Positions 53,232-62,938 of a stretch of 64,000 nucleotides of DNA are shown here, one piece after another (position 1 is the first letter of the stretch; every line of letters starts with the position of its first letter). The DNA comes from Bradyrhizobium iriomotense (GTDB lineage: Bacteria; Pseudomonadota; Alphaproteobacteria; Rhizobiales; Xanthobacteraceae), in the NCBI RefSeq assembly GCF_030160715.1, contig NZ_BSOW01000032.1, positions 59,659 to 123,658 on the forward strand, read 5' to 3'. Made by a program: the position numbers and the translations under genes. The notes below the pieces were generated by a model that searched no databases, was not told the origin of the DNA, and was given only the letters and a program-made list of their open reading frames with translations.

Positions 53232-53382
53232 GGTGGTGGTCTCCGTGAGATAAAGGTCTGACGGTCGCGCCTTCCACCACCACCACGGCGCAATCGACAG
53301 CATAGCCAAAAACGGCGGAGACGGGGAGCGGAAATCCGAAAGGACCTCCGCTCACCGGCCAGCGATCTGCAGCGCGCCTTCG

Positions 53383-53547
53383 TCATTGGAAGGGATCGAA
53401 TTCGTAAATCACGGCGGCCGGATCGCCGTCGTATTCGGCGGTCGGCATGACGCCGTATCCACCCATACCGGTGCGGAAGATAACGACGCAGACCATGAGG
53501 GTGGTGGCGAGGTTCCATGCGTTGGCGAAGGCAAGGCTTTGAGACAT
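53383..53547 (-). CDS. very small membrane-associated protein
   Basis: The 54-residue peptide (MSQSLAFANAWNLATTLMVC, VVIFRTGMGGYGVMPTAEYDGDPAAVIYEFDPFQ) has one hydrophobic segment and an acidic, aromatic tail. It follows an AGGAGCCGG ribosome binding site. It lies in the ICE backbone near the membrane protein at 52791. The clear RBS and protein-like composition suggest that it is real, but no family is recognised. Confidence 0.5.
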   Translation of the reverse strand: MSQSLAFANAWNLATTLMVCVVIFRTGMGGYGVMPTAEYDGDPAAVIYEFDPFQ

Positions 53548-53942
53548 CGGTCCGGCTCCTGTTCTGAGGCGGGGACCATCCCCGCGCGACAGGCGCCCGA
53601 TGAATCCGGCAGTAGGCCGCAATCACCGCGCAGGCGAAGACGAAGCGGCGGCACGCTTCAGCGTAAGCCGACCCCTTGCGGGTTGATGGCGTCAGGCCTG
53701 CGCCCGGATCAAGGATCAGCGCCGAGGCAGCGGGGCGGTGTCCGCCAGATAGGGGCCTGGTTGTCAGGGCTGCGTGGCTCTCAGCTGGAACATCGTTGCC
53801 GTCACCGTGCGGGAGGTGATCGGCTAGAATGGATTGTGAGTCGATGTGCGGTTGGGGAGGCCGACTGGCGGAGTTCAAAGGGCGCGCCAACCGCTCGCTG
53901 GATCACACCACCATGCTGGAGATTGGCCTGTAGGAGCGATGG

Positions 53943-55205
53943 ATGGGAAGTTACTGCGGAATCTATTTCGATAGGACCGAGATCTGTGGCGCAAAGTCCG
54001 TCGTTCCCGATCAATTTTGCGCGCTATTCCAGGAAAGCGACCGAGCCGTCAGGCCGTCGGTTGATGAAGAGGAAAATTCTGACGTGGTCTACGAGGCGCC
54101 CCGAGCGGTCGTCTTGTCCCGCCTGGATCTCTTGGGCTGCACAGCCGCTACGGCGCGTGAACGGCTGGAGGCTTGGCTCGCAACAACGCGCGAGACGTGG
54201 GAGGAATACTGCGCCGATGGCGGTTGGGCAGAGGAAACGGCCGCCGCACTGCGCTCATTCTCTGTCGAGGATTGGTATCGGCGGGCGCCCGATGTGCTCG
54301 CGACCATGTACACGCGCGAGGAGGCGACGGACGAGATTCGCCGGATGCGTGATCGCGACGGCGAGGGCTGGCTTTGGTTCGACGGCTATGGATCCCTGAT
54401 GAGCCTCCGGGCTTTGTTGGATGCCTGCGTTGACGTGCGGTACGTCTCTCTCGACATCACGGCGCTGATCGGCGGTGGTTGGATCGAGTCGAATGCCAGC
54501 ATTTGCGACGACAAGAGGGCTTCTGCTCCCCTTGCCCCCCGTCCGCTGGCAACGACGGTCATTCTTGCCGAGGGTAGTACGGACATCCGGATATTACAGC
54601 GCTCGCTCACGGCGCTGTTTCCAGAGCGGAAAGATTACTTCTCGTTCTTCAACCATGCTGAGCTGAGCGTGGATGGCGGCGCCGCGTATCTCGTGAAATT
54701 TCTGAAGGCATTTGCGGCAGCGCGGGCACCGTTGCGCCTCGTCGCCGTGTTCGACAATGACACGAGTGGACGTCAGGCGTATCGGCAGGCCAGCGCCTTG
54801 GGGCTGCCGGACAATATGATCGTGGTCGTGCTCCCGGACACGGAGCTTGCGTGTCAGTATCCGACTTTCGGCCCTCAAGGGGAGCATGTCGTCGACATCA
54901 ACGGCAAAGCCGCAAGCATCGAGCTTTACCTCGGCCAAGCGGCTTTGACGAAGGAGGGCGCGCTGCGGCGGGTGCGCTGGAGCGGCTACAATGCCGCCGC
55001 CGATGCCTATCAAGGCGAGATCGAGGGGAAGGCAGAGGTAGAGGCTGCGTTCCTTCGCGCCTTGGCGAATTGTTCAAACCCGGCCGAGGCACGGATGGAG
55101 TTTCCGGAGTTGGCTGAAGTGTGGACCACGATCTTTCGTGCCGTCGAGAAGGCGGCGGAGGAGGCGGAGCGGAAGTTGCACGATCGTGCCGCTCAAGTCG
55201 GATAG
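53943..55205 (+). CDS. HEPN/Toprim-associated domain protein, candidate defence protein
   Basis: The 420-residue protein starts MGSYCGIYFDRTEICGAKSV, the hallmark of the HEPN/Toprim-associated N-terminal domain. The C-terminal half is a Toprim/OLD-like domain: TTVILAEGSTDIRILQRSL with the catalytic glutamate near residue 210 and RLVAVFDNDTSGRQAY with the DxD pair near residue 270. Domains of this group occur with RNA- or DNA-cutting defence modules. It stands alone here among ICE backbone genes and points against them, typical of cargo. Catalytic residues look intact. A nuclease or nucleotidyltransferase role in phage or plasmid defence is inference. Confidence 0.75.
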   Translation: MGSYCGIYFDRTEICGAKSVVPDQFCALFQESDRAVRPSVDEEENSDVVYEAPRAVVLSRLDLLGCTAATARERLEAWLATTRETWEEYCADGGWAEETAAALRSFSVEDWYRRAPDVLATMYTREEATDEIRRMRDRDGEGWLWFDGYGSLMSLRALLDACVDVRYVSLDITALIGGGWIESNASICDDKRASAPLAPRPLATTVILAEGSTDIRILQRSLTALFPERKDYFSFFNHAELSVDGGAAYLVKFLKAFAAARAPLRLVAVFDNDTSGRQAYRQASALGLPDNMIVVVLPDTELACQYPTFGPQGEHVVDINGKAASIELYLGQAALTKEGALRRVRWSGYNAAADAYQGEIEGKAEVEAAFLRALANCSNPAEARMEFPELAEVWTTIFRAVEKAAEEAERKLHDRAAQVG

Positions 55206-55221
55206 CCGAAATATGCGGCGC

Positions 55222-56151
55222 TCACGCGCCGCCGAATTTCCAGACCGGGATGCCTAGCTTCTTGGCCTTGTCGGCGAGATTGTCCTGGATGCCGGTGCCG
55301 GGGAAGTGCATCACGCCGATGGGTAGCGTCTCCAGCATCGCATCGTTGCGTTTGAACGGAGCGGCCTTGGCATGCTTCGTCCAGTCGGGCTTGAAAGCAA
55401 TCTGCGGGACCTTGCGGTTGTCGGCCCATTTGGCAGCGATCAGTTCAGCGCCCTTGGGCGATCCGCCGTGCAGCAGCACCATGTCGGCATGCTTGGCGTG
55501 CACCTGGTCAAGCTTGGCCCAGATCAAGCGGTAATCGTTGAATTCGAGACCGCCGGTCAGCGCCACCTTCGGTCCCGCCGGCAGGAGCACCTGATTGTCC
55601 GCGCGCTTCTTCGCGGCCAGGAAATCGCGGCTGTCGATCACAGCGGCGGTCAGATTGCGGTGGTTGACCTTCGACCCGTTGCGCGGCCGCCAGCTCGAAT
55701 GGGTATGGCGTTCGAACTCGTCGGCGGCGTGGTCGCGCATCAGCTCGAAGGCGTTGCGTCGCTCGATCAGGGTCTGCCCTTCTGCCGTCAGTCGCTCCAG
55801 CTCGACGGATTTGATCTCGCTGCCGTCCTGCTCCCGCTGCGACCGCTGCTGCGCCAGCTCGTTATCGTCGAGTTCGCGCTCAATGCTGGCGATGGCACGG
55901 TGGAACACGTTCACCGTCGACCAGAGCAGGTCTTCGAGGTCAGGCTCAAGACGGGTATCGGACAGTGCCGCCACCAGGGCCTCGAAGATGTCGGCGACGC
56001 TTCCGGCGAGGACTCTCGCTTCAGGGAGCCCGCGGGGATCGGGCTCATCGTGGAAGGGACGGTAGCCATAGAGCTGGAGTTCCTGGAGGACTTGGTCGGT
56101 CGGGGATGAGCTGTGGCGCGGCTCGAAATCGTTGTCGTGGTCGGCGGTCAT
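55222..56151 (-). CDS. DUF2493 (SLOG/YspA-like) protein
   Basis: The 309-residue protein has its C-terminal ~120 residues as a DUF2493 Rossmann-like domain (KVALTGGLEFNDYRLIWAKL, MVLLHGGSPKGAELIAAKWADNRKVPQIAF, GVMHFPGTGIQDNLADKAKKLGIPVW). The motifs are those of nucleotide- or ligand-binding SLOG proteins. The N-terminal half is helical and charged. It is conserved in rhizobial ICEs next to Toprim and strawberry-notch genes and may be a sensor. Function unknown. Confidence 0.82.
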   Translation of the reverse strand: MTADHDNDFEPRHSSSPTDQVLQELQLYGYRPFHDEPDPRGLPEARVLAGSVADIFEALVAALSDTRLEPDLEDLLWSTVNVFHRAIASIERELDDNELAQQRSQREQDGSEIKSVELERLTAEGQTLIERRNAFELMRDHAADEFERHTHSSWRPRNGSKVNHRNLTAAVIDSRDFLAAKKRADNQVLLPAGPKVALTGGLEFNDYRLIWAKLDQVHAKHADMVLLHGGSPKGAELIAAKWADNRKVPQIAFKPDWTKHAKAAPFKRNDAMLETLPIGVMHFPGTGIQDNLADKAKKLGIPVWKFGGA

Positions 56152-56477
56152 TGCGGTTTTCCCTCGTCGGATCGACCGCGCCCATCGCGGCCTTCATGGC
56201 GACGAAAGCGGCAGGCGGAACGGACTTGCACCCGCAGCGCAGCGGAGGGCCGGAGCCTTGGCGGAGGACCGAAGGGGGCCGATTATTTTGTCTCGCGATG
56301 TAAAGGCGGCTCTGCCGCCGACGGAAAATAGTCGGCCCACGAGGTTGCCGGTCCGGGCCGCCTGCTGCCCGATCGCCCTCTCAGAAGGCCGTGGGGCGGT
56401 CCTCTCCGGCGCTGAGGGGAAGCACGATCACCGGCCTCGCGCTAACGAAGCGGCCGCGTAACCCCTCCGCGTTCCGG
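56152..56477. other. intergenic region with no recognised gene
   Basis: GC-rich stretch with only shadow frames on either strand. Likely promoter region for the DUF2493 gene. Confidence 0.4.
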
Positions 56478-57545
56478 CTATGCCGCCAGCTCCATAAAGC
56501 GTGTGACGTCCTGCGCCGCGATCTGCACGCGGCACGCGGCCCGAAGGGCGTCAAATCCGAGCAGGCGAAGATCCTCGTTGAAGTCGCCAAGCCGTGGCGA
56601 GATCACGATTGCCTCGATCCCGGCCACCTGCGCCCGATCAATTAAGGTTGCCATGGCGCCGTTACCGGCAGGATCGTCATCGCGGGCGACGTAGAGCCGG
56701 CGGAGCGTGTCCGGGAGGAGGATGGCGGAAAGATGCGCCGCCGAGAGGGCTGCGACCATCGGCATGGTTGGCAGGACGCTGCGGAGCGACAGCATCGTCT
56801 CGATGCCCTCGCCGGCCGCCATGACTTCACCAGCTACGCCAAATCGAACGGCGTGACCAAGCAGGTCGCCCATCGCCCGTTTCGGCGCGTCAATCAGCGC
56901 CTTGCCAAGCGTCGTCTCGCTGAAGCCGCCGGGGTCGAGCCAGGTGCGATGCACGCCGGTCAGGTGGCCGTTCAGATCGGTGACGGCGGCGATCATGGCC
57001 GGCCAGGTCTCGGTCGGACTGTGGTCGTCGGGCCGGTAGTAGCAATGTGGGTGAAAGCGCAGACTTCCGGTTTCGTGCAAAGCCGTAATGCCGCGATTGC
57101 GGAGATACGCTTCTACGAGTGTGCCTGCGATCGACTGCGACATGCCGAAGAGCCGCCGCGCCGCCTCCGGCGATCCGAGGGGCACGGGCGATTTTTTCAA
57201 CCGGAGGCGATTTGGCTCATTCTCCAGTTCTGAACGCGGCAGATTGAGAAAGCGTCGTGCCTCATTGGTCGTATCGCGAAAGTTCGTGAAACCGCAGCTC
57301 TCGCGGATCACGTCGAGGAGATCGCCATGTTCGGCCGAGGCGGCATCTCGCCAATGCCCGGCGGCGCCGGGACCGGATTCCGGTCCGCTGAGCCGGACGA
57401 ACATCGAGCGGCCGGGCGTATTGCGGACGTCCCCCACTGTCCAGTAGCGGCCCTGGCGCCGCCCGTTGGACAGGTAATGGCGGCACACCGCCTCGGCCTC
57501 ACGCGCGAGACGGCGGGCCAATTCGGAGGCGTTGTCGCGGGCCAT
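56478..57545 (-). CDS. Toprim-domain primase-like protein
   Basis: The 355-residue protein has a zinc-finger-less primase-type N-terminus (CRHYLSNGRRQGRYWTVGDVRNTPGRSMFVRL). The DUF7146/Toprim_3 core follows (MAAGEGIETMLSLRSVLP with the Toprim glutamate, RLYVARDDDPAGNGAM with the acidic pair). Such proteins resemble plasmid conjugative primases and may prime complementary strand synthesis after transfer. The ATGA overlap with the strawberry-notch gene shows translational coupling. Confidence 0.85.
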   Translation of the reverse strand: MARDNASELARRLAREAEAVCRHYLSNGRRQGRYWTVGDVRNTPGRSMFVRLSGPESGPGAAGHWRDAASAEHGDLLDVIRESCGFTNFRDTTNEARRFLNLPRSELENEPNRLRLKKSPVPLGSPEAARRLFGMSQSIAGTLVEAYLRNRGITALHETGSLRFHPHCYYRPDDHSPTETWPAMIAAVTDLNGHLTGVHRTWLDPGGFSETTLGKALIDAPKRAMGDLLGHAVRFGVAGEVMAAGEGIETMLSLRSVLPTMPMVAALSAAHLSAILLPDTLRRLYVARDDDPAGNGAMATLIDRAQVAGIEAIVISPRLGDFNEDLRLLGFDALRAACRVQIAAQDVTRFMELAA

Positions 57546-59318
57546 CAGGCGGCCTCCCGCTCGCCGATGCGCACGACCGGATAGTGGTCGAGCACCTTTG
57601 CCAACACGGCGGCGCCCGTCGCATCTGATGGCACGAACATGCGCAGCTTCCAGGAGATGATCTCGCTGAAGAGGCCGTAGGCGCGCAGCCGGTCACGCAT
57701 CGCATCGGTGAAGCCGGACAGCTCGATGCGATGGGTGCCCATCACGCGGACACGACGGAGCTGCAGATCCTCGGCGAGGTCGAGGACGGTGCGCCCCTCC
57801 ATCAGCGCCGAGAAAGCCTCTTGTGGGGTCAAGCTACTGGCACCGTTCGCACAAGCGTTCGCCGCCCATGCTGGCGAGACCCTGCGACCGATGATGCGCT
57901 CGCCCTCGTCGGTCTGGAGCCGATAGACCCGGGTCGAGTCGTTCGGCAGCCGCTTCCAGATCGGCAACAGCAAGCCGGCGACGATGTGGAGGATGCTATC
58001 GGCGAACTCGGGGACGTCGACGACTTCGCCGTTCCATGCTGCGGCGAACGTCTCGCGATCCGCAGGCTGCCAGTGGCTTTCGTCCATCATCTTCATCGAA
58101 GCGTGATGGTGCTCCATCGGACGGATCAGCCGCACGCGGCGTTCGATCTCGCCGTCATCGAGCATGAGGCTCGGCGCCGGAAGCTGCACCGCGGCGCGCC
58201 CCGAGCGCTCGTTGAGCAGCAGCACCGCCCGAGCATCGGCGAGATAGTCGCGCGCTTGATCCAGCGTCACGGGGCGATTGCGCCGGCGTTCCGTGACCGT
58301 GAGCAGCCGGGTTTCCGCGCGGGTCGCGGGGTGCGTGTAGATCGGGCGCCGATCGGTAACAACGAAGCTCTCCGCCTGCAGTGTCTCCAGGCCGACGTCG
58401 TAGACGCCGCTGGCGATGGCGCCCTCGACCTTGGCGTTCAGTAACTGCTCGAAGGCCGTGAACAGCACACCTTGCAAGTCGATAGTGAGCGCGAGTAGTC
58501 GGTTGAGGAAGGTCGTGATGGGCGGCAGCTCGTCCTTGATGCCGTTCGCGTCCATGAGCTTCAGGCCCGTGGCGTCCTCGAAGATCTGGAGTGAGCAGCC
58601 TTCTATCTTGCCGCGCACGAGCAGCAGGTAGAGCTGGCGCAGCGCATCTCGGGCGTAGTGGCTCTCAAGATTGTCCTCGGGACGGAACAGGCCCTGGCCG
58701 CCGGTCTGGCGCTGGCCGCGCGTGATGGCACCCAGCGTGTCGAGCCGGCGCGCAATGGTCGAGAGGAAGCGCTTCTCCGCCTTGACGTCGGTCGCGATCG
58801 GGCGGAACAGCGGCGGCTGCGCCTGGTTGGTGCGGTTCGTTCGACCGAGCCCCTGGATCGCGGCATCGGCTTTCCAGCCCGGCTCGAGCAAATAATGGAC
58901 GCGAAGCCGGCGATTCCGCGCCGAGAGTTCGGCGTGGTAGCTGCGGCCCGTGCCGCCAGCCTCCGAAAAGACAAGCACGCGCTTTAGGTCATCCATGAAC
59001 GCGGCGGTTTCTGCGAGATTGGCGGAGGCGGCACGGTTCTCGACGGCAAGGCGGTCACCCCAGCGCACCAAGCGCCGCGAACGTCCCGTCACTTCCGCCA
59101 CGAGATCCGTGCCGAACCGCTGCACGATCTGGTCGAGCGCGCCCGGAACGGGCGGAAGCGACGCGAGCCGCTCGATCAGCTCATTGCGGCGGGCGACCGC
59201 CTCGCGGCTCTCGACCGGCTGGCCATCGCGGAAGACGGGCCGGGACGAGAGATTGCCCTCGGCGGTGAAGGGCTCATAAAGCTGCACCGGGAAGGAATGG
59301 GCGAGGTAATCGAGCACG
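57545..59318 (-). pseudogene. strawberry-notch-type helicase gene, N-terminal part removed by RIT element insertion
   Basis: The remaining ~590 codons match the C-terminal half of bacterial strawberry-notch proteins (VLDYLAHSFPVQLYEPFTAEG, ALDQIVQRFGTDLVAEVTGRSRR, VLVFSEAGGTGRSYHAELSA, WKADAAIQGLGRTNRTNQAQPPLFRPI). The N-terminal methyltransferase-like and helicase motor domain (several hundred residues) is absent. Similarity starts exactly where the 89-bp terminal repeat of the RIT element ends (59318/59319). An ATG inside that repeat (59407) keeps the remnant open, so a chimeric 620-residue product could still be made. The missing half is not found at the other element end. Confidence 0.82.
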
Positions 59319-59407
59319 TAATATGCCGCGACCGCATTATGCAGAGCACGGCAGGTCAACTCTTTGATCTGCTTTTTCATTTCCTCATCTCCACTTGACA
59401 TAATCAT
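59319..59407. repeat. RIT element left terminal inverted repeat
   Basis: The 89 bp are repeated in inverse orientation at 62939-63027 with two mismatches. The ends read ATGATTATG inside and GCGGCATATTA outside. Confidence 0.9.
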
Positions 59408-59411
59408 AGGT

Positions 59412-59432
59412 GCCGGGCGGAGGTCGCCCGGC
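59412..59432 (-). terminator. hairpin downstream of the RIT recombinase operon
   Basis: GCCGGGCG (59412-59419) pairs with CGCCCGGC (59425-59432), 21 bp after the third recombinase stop. There is no T-run, so termination strength is uncertain. Confidence 0.45.
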
Positions 59433-59452
59433 GCTGCGATGGCTGTTCAGAT

Positions 59453-60463
59453 TTACCGGTGCCGTGGGTTGGTTGCGGCCGCGAGAGCGGCCATCAGCTT
59501 GTCCGACGGCTCTCGGAACCGGCCAGCCCTGATCAGCGGGGGATGGTGAGCGTCAAGAAGCGCAAGCTTCTCGGTCGGGTCAGCGCGCAAATACATCTCG
59601 GTGGTCTGGATACTGGCATGACCGAGCCAGAGCGCCACCTTACGGACGTCCCCGGTTGCCTGGAGCGTGTGCATGGCACAGCTATGCCGAAGCACGTGCG
59701 GCGTGACGCTTTTGCCGGCAATTGATGGCAGCGTCTTGCCGGCTTTGGCAACGTGCAAGCTGAGCCTGTAGGCGAAGCCATCGCGGCTCATGCGTTGGCC
59801 ATCCCGGCTCAGGAACAGTTCTGGACCGTGACCATTTGGCCGAACGGCTAGCCATGCTCGCAATGCGGCCTGAGTTTCTTTCCAGAGTGGCAGGATACGT
59901 TCTCGTCGTCCCTTGCCGAGGACGCGGACGCTGGAAAGCGACCTGTCGGCGAAGTCTTCCATCCGCATCGCCAGCAATTCGGACGCACGCAAACCCGCGG
60001 CATAGGCGAGATGGAGCATCGCGCGGTCACGCAGGCCGCCGCGCGTGCGGATGTCGGGTGCGGCAAGCAGTGCTCGGATCTCTTCCCGGGTCAGATAGTC
60101 GATGAGCCGGGTGTCCGTTCGTTTGACCGGTAGCGCCCGGATCATCATAGCCTGCTCGAGACAGGCCGGTTGCCGATGTTCGACGAAGCGAAAGAACGCC
60201 TTGATCGCCGAGAGCCGTGCATTGCGAGAACGGGCGGTATTGTCCCGCCCTTCTTCCACATGCTGCAGAAATGCTCGCACGAGTCCGACGTCGAGATCCT
60301 CGATCATGAGGTCGGAGGGCTGTCGTTTGAGCCGAGCGGCGGTGAAACGCAGCAAGAGCGTAAACGCATGCGCGTAGCTCGCGATTGTATGCGGGCTTGC
60401 ACCACGTTCATTCGGAAGGTGGTTCTGCAGGAACGCAGAAAGGTCCGGAGCGAGCGGAATCAT
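59453..60463 (-). CDS. RIT tyrosine recombinase, third gene
   Basis: The 336-residue phage-integrase-family recombinase has a SAM-like core-binding N-domain (FLQNHLPNERGASPHTIASYAHAF). Its catalytic domain contains AYAAGLRASELLAM (arginine I), HVLRHSCAMH (HxxR) and LGHASIQTTEMYLR (GH and nucleophile tyrosine). All catalytic residues are present. The start ATG 60463 overlaps the stop of the preceding recombinase. Confidence 0.9.
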   Translation of the reverse strand: MIPLAPDLSAFLQNHLPNERGASPHTIASYAHAFTLLLRFTAARLKRQPSDLMIEDLDVGLVRAFLQHVEEGRDNTARSRNARLSAIKAFFRFVEHRQPACLEQAMMIRALPVKRTDTRLIDYLTREEIRALLAAPDIRTRGGLRDRAMLHLAYAAGLRASELLAMRMEDFADRSLSSVRVLGKGRRERILPLWKETQAALRAWLAVRPNGHGPELFLSRDGQRMSRDGFAYRLSLHVAKAGKTLPSIAGKSVTPHVLRHSCAMHTLQATGDVRKVALWLGHASIQTTEMYLRADPTEKLALLDAHHPPLIRAGRFREPSDKLMAALAAATNPRHR

Positions 60464-61371
60464 GCTGCACCTCCGACGAAGGCGCCTTCTGTTGCTGAAG
60501 CGATCGTGCGCAATAGGACAGGTGTGGCCTCGAGATACCAATAGGTGTTGGCAACCTCGGCATGGCCGAGATAGGTGCTCAGCGCACGCATGTGTCGCAG
60601 AATAGCCTGCGGATTATTCCCGCAGGCTTCCAGAGACCGCACTGCGAAGGTGTGACGAAGATCGTGCAGCCGGGGACCCGGGCCCGTTGGGTTGCGGTAC
60701 CCGAGCCGTCTGACAATCCGGACGAAAACCACATGGGCTCTGGTCTTGGTCGGAGCATGACCGTGACCCAACACAAAGAGATCGTCGCTTGCGCCGCGAA
60801 CCTCACGTCGGACGGCAAGGTATTGCTCAAGGGCAATCCGGGTTGAAGCGTGTAGCGGAACGAGGCGGCTTTTACCGAACTTGCCGCTGCGAACCATGAG
60901 GCCGTCATCCGTCAGGTCATCGCAGCGGAGGGAAAGAGCTTCCGAAATGCGGAGCCCTGTCGAGGCAAGCAATCCGAACAGATTATGATATGTAAGCGGG
61001 CTGATCGGAGCCAAGCCTGGCACCTTCAGAGCCTCCGCCATGATGGTTGCGATTTGATCCGGCATTAGAATGTACGGAGCTGGCCGCCGCCGTCGGCCGC
61101 GCCCCATCAGCCCTGCAGCCGGGACTTGATGCCGTGGGTCTTCACCGTGCAGAAACTCGGCAAACGCGCGTGCGAGGCCAAAACGCACACGGGCTGCGTT
61201 CGGCGTAGCGGCTTCACGCACCCACTCCAGTATCAACTCGGCGGTTATTATGGTGGCGGCTCTTTCGCTGGCGAATACAGCGAACTGATTCAGCGCCTGC
61301 TCGTGTGCATCGAACTTCTTGCCAAGGGTGCGATGCAGCTGAATGTAGCGATCGACGTGATGATGGATCAT
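60460..61371 (-). CDS. RIT tyrosine recombinase, second gene
   Basis: The 303-residue tyrosine recombinase has GLLASTGLRISEALSL (arginine I), LHDLRHTFAVRSL (HxxR) and LGHAEVANTYWYLEAT (nucleophile tyrosine). The start ATG 61371 (MIHHHVDRYIQLHRTLGKKF) overlaps the stop of the first recombinase by ATGA. All catalytic residues are intact. Confidence 0.9.
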   Translation of the reverse strand: MIHHHVDRYIQLHRTLGKKFDAHEQALNQFAVFASERAATIITAELILEWVREAATPNAARVRFGLARAFAEFLHGEDPRHQVPAAGLMGRGRRRRPAPYILMPDQIATIMAEALKVPGLAPISPLTYHNLFGLLASTGLRISEALSLRCDDLTDDGLMVRSGKFGKSRLVPLHASTRIALEQYLAVRREVRGASDDLFVLGHGHAPTKTRAHVVFVRIVRRLGYRNPTGPGPRLHDLRHTFAVRSLEACGNNPQAILRHMRALSTYLGHAEVANTYWYLEATPVLLRTIASATEGAFVGGAA

Positions 61372-62903
61372 GACGCTGCTCCCGGCCAAGGCTGGGCAAC
61401 GGCTGCCAGCATCGAGACATCCACCTTCGCGTAGATTGCGGTCGACTCCCGAGAGGCGTGTCGCAATGCGACGCCGATCTGATCAAGATCGGCACCGTCG
61501 CGCAGCCAAGCGGAGGCCAGTGAATGACGGAACACATGGGATCCCGTCGGCAGACGGGAAAATCCACCACGCTTCAGGATGCGGGCGACAATACCGGCGA
61601 TCTCGGCCGCAGAACGCAGCGGGGTAAACGGCGCCTGTGTCCGCAGAAATACCCGGTCCGTCGAGACGAAGGGCCGGGCTTCCTCGATGTAGGCGAGAAG
61701 TGCATCCCCTGCATCCTGGGGCAACGGCAGCATCGTTCCGCGACGGCTTTTGCCGTGCAACCGTAATCGACCCGCTCGCCAGTCGATATCGGAAAGGTGC
61801 AACTGCCACACGTCCCCAGCCCGCAACCCCATCCGCGCGAGCAGGAGAAGGATGGCGCGATCCCGGATATCGACTGGTGTCGTCGCGCCAGAAGATGCAA
61901 CGATATCTTCAATTGTCGCCGCCGGGATAACGCGCGGAACGGTTGACAGCTTCCGTCGAACTGCGGGCGGTACTGCATGCAGCAGGAAGGGGGCGCAAAG
62001 CCCCTGGATGACGGCGAAGCGCAGAAACGCCCGCAGCACGGTCACTGTCATGCGGATCGAAGAACGAGACCGTTCTTTGGGCTGATCCAGAACGATCGAG
62101 CGGATGGTCCCAGCATCGTATTGCGCCGGATCAGTGCCGAGAACGCCGATCCAGCGTCCGGCCTCTTGCCGGTAGCGCCGGATGGTCTCGGCCGTCGCCC
62201 CACGCTCGCGACGTAGCCATTGGGTGAAGCCGTCCAGCCGCGGATCGACCTCGAGAGAATCAGGTGACACAGAGGGATTGATGACACCCTGTTCACGCAG
62301 GAAACTGACGAAACGGTATGCACCTCGACGGCGATCCTTGGTTCCAGTGCCAACAACCCGTCGACCTCGCTTGGTTCGGATGCCGCAGCGACAATTGTGC
62401 AGGGCAAACTGTTCAATGGTGATGTCAGTGATCTCCTTTGAAGGAATACGCGCCTGGAAGATCCATTCGACGAAATGCCGTGCCTGACTTAATCCCCTAG
62501 TATAGTTCGGTTCGCTGTAGCCAACTGCCGTAAGCTCGGCGGCAAAGTCCGCGAGATATTTGTCCAGCCGTTCGACATTGTCCGGAACGGTTACGACCCC
62601 CGCATTCTCCAGATAACGGAGGAACCGGCGGACATCGGTGATGTAGACCGGGTCACGTAGCTGCCGGGAGCTATAACGTCCGCACCGACAGCGATGCCGC
62701 GCGAAACGATCAACCGCTGCCGCATCAATATCGGCGCGCGCGATCCCATGAGCGCCTGCCCACTTCAGAAAATGTCGCGCCGCGCTCAGGGCACCGGCCG
62801 CGAGCTTGGGATGCTGCGCCAGATAGCCCTGGACGAGCGCACGATCATCAAGAGAGGCGGTGCGTGGGTCACCGCCGGAGCGAGAGTTGGTGGGGAAAGC
62901 CAT
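61368..62903 (-). CDS. RIT tyrosine recombinase, first and largest gene
   Basis: The 511-residue protein has an extended N-terminal region of about 200 residues with two similar segments. Each has a RHFLKWA or RHFVEWI start and a cysteine-containing HRCRCGR or HNCRCGI motif, suggesting an internal duplication. A core-binding domain and catalytic domain follow, with ARMGLRAGDVWQL (arginine I), HVFRHSLASAWL (HxxR) and LRHASRESTAIYAKVD (tyrosine). All catalytic residues are present. The large first gene followed by two shorter ones is the usual RIT order. Confidence 0.88.
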   Translation of the reverse strand: MAFPTNSRSGGDPRTASLDDRALVQGYLAQHPKLAAGALSAARHFLKWAGAHGIARADIDAAAVDRFARHRCRCGRYSSRQLRDPVYITDVRRFLRYLENAGVVTVPDNVERLDKYLADFAAELTAVGYSEPNYTRGLSQARHFVEWIFQARIPSKEITDITIEQFALHNCRCGIRTKRGRRVVGTGTKDRRRGAYRFVSFLREQGVINPSVSPDSLEVDPRLDGFTQWLRRERGATAETIRRYRQEAGRWIGVLGTDPAQYDAGTIRSIVLDQPKERSRSSIRMTVTVLRAFLRFAVIQGLCAPFLLHAVPPAVRRKLSTVPRVIPAATIEDIVASSGATTPVDIRDRAILLLLARMGLRAGDVWQLHLSDIDWRAGRLRLHGKSRRGTMLPLPQDAGDALLAYIEEARPFVSTDRVFLRTQAPFTPLRSAAEIAGIVARILKRGGFSRLPTGSHVFRHSLASAWLRDGADLDQIGVALRHASRESTAIYAKVDVSMLAAVAQPWPGAAS

Positions 62904-62938
62904 GAGGGTGTCCTTCTGCTGTTGAGAGCAGAGGCATC

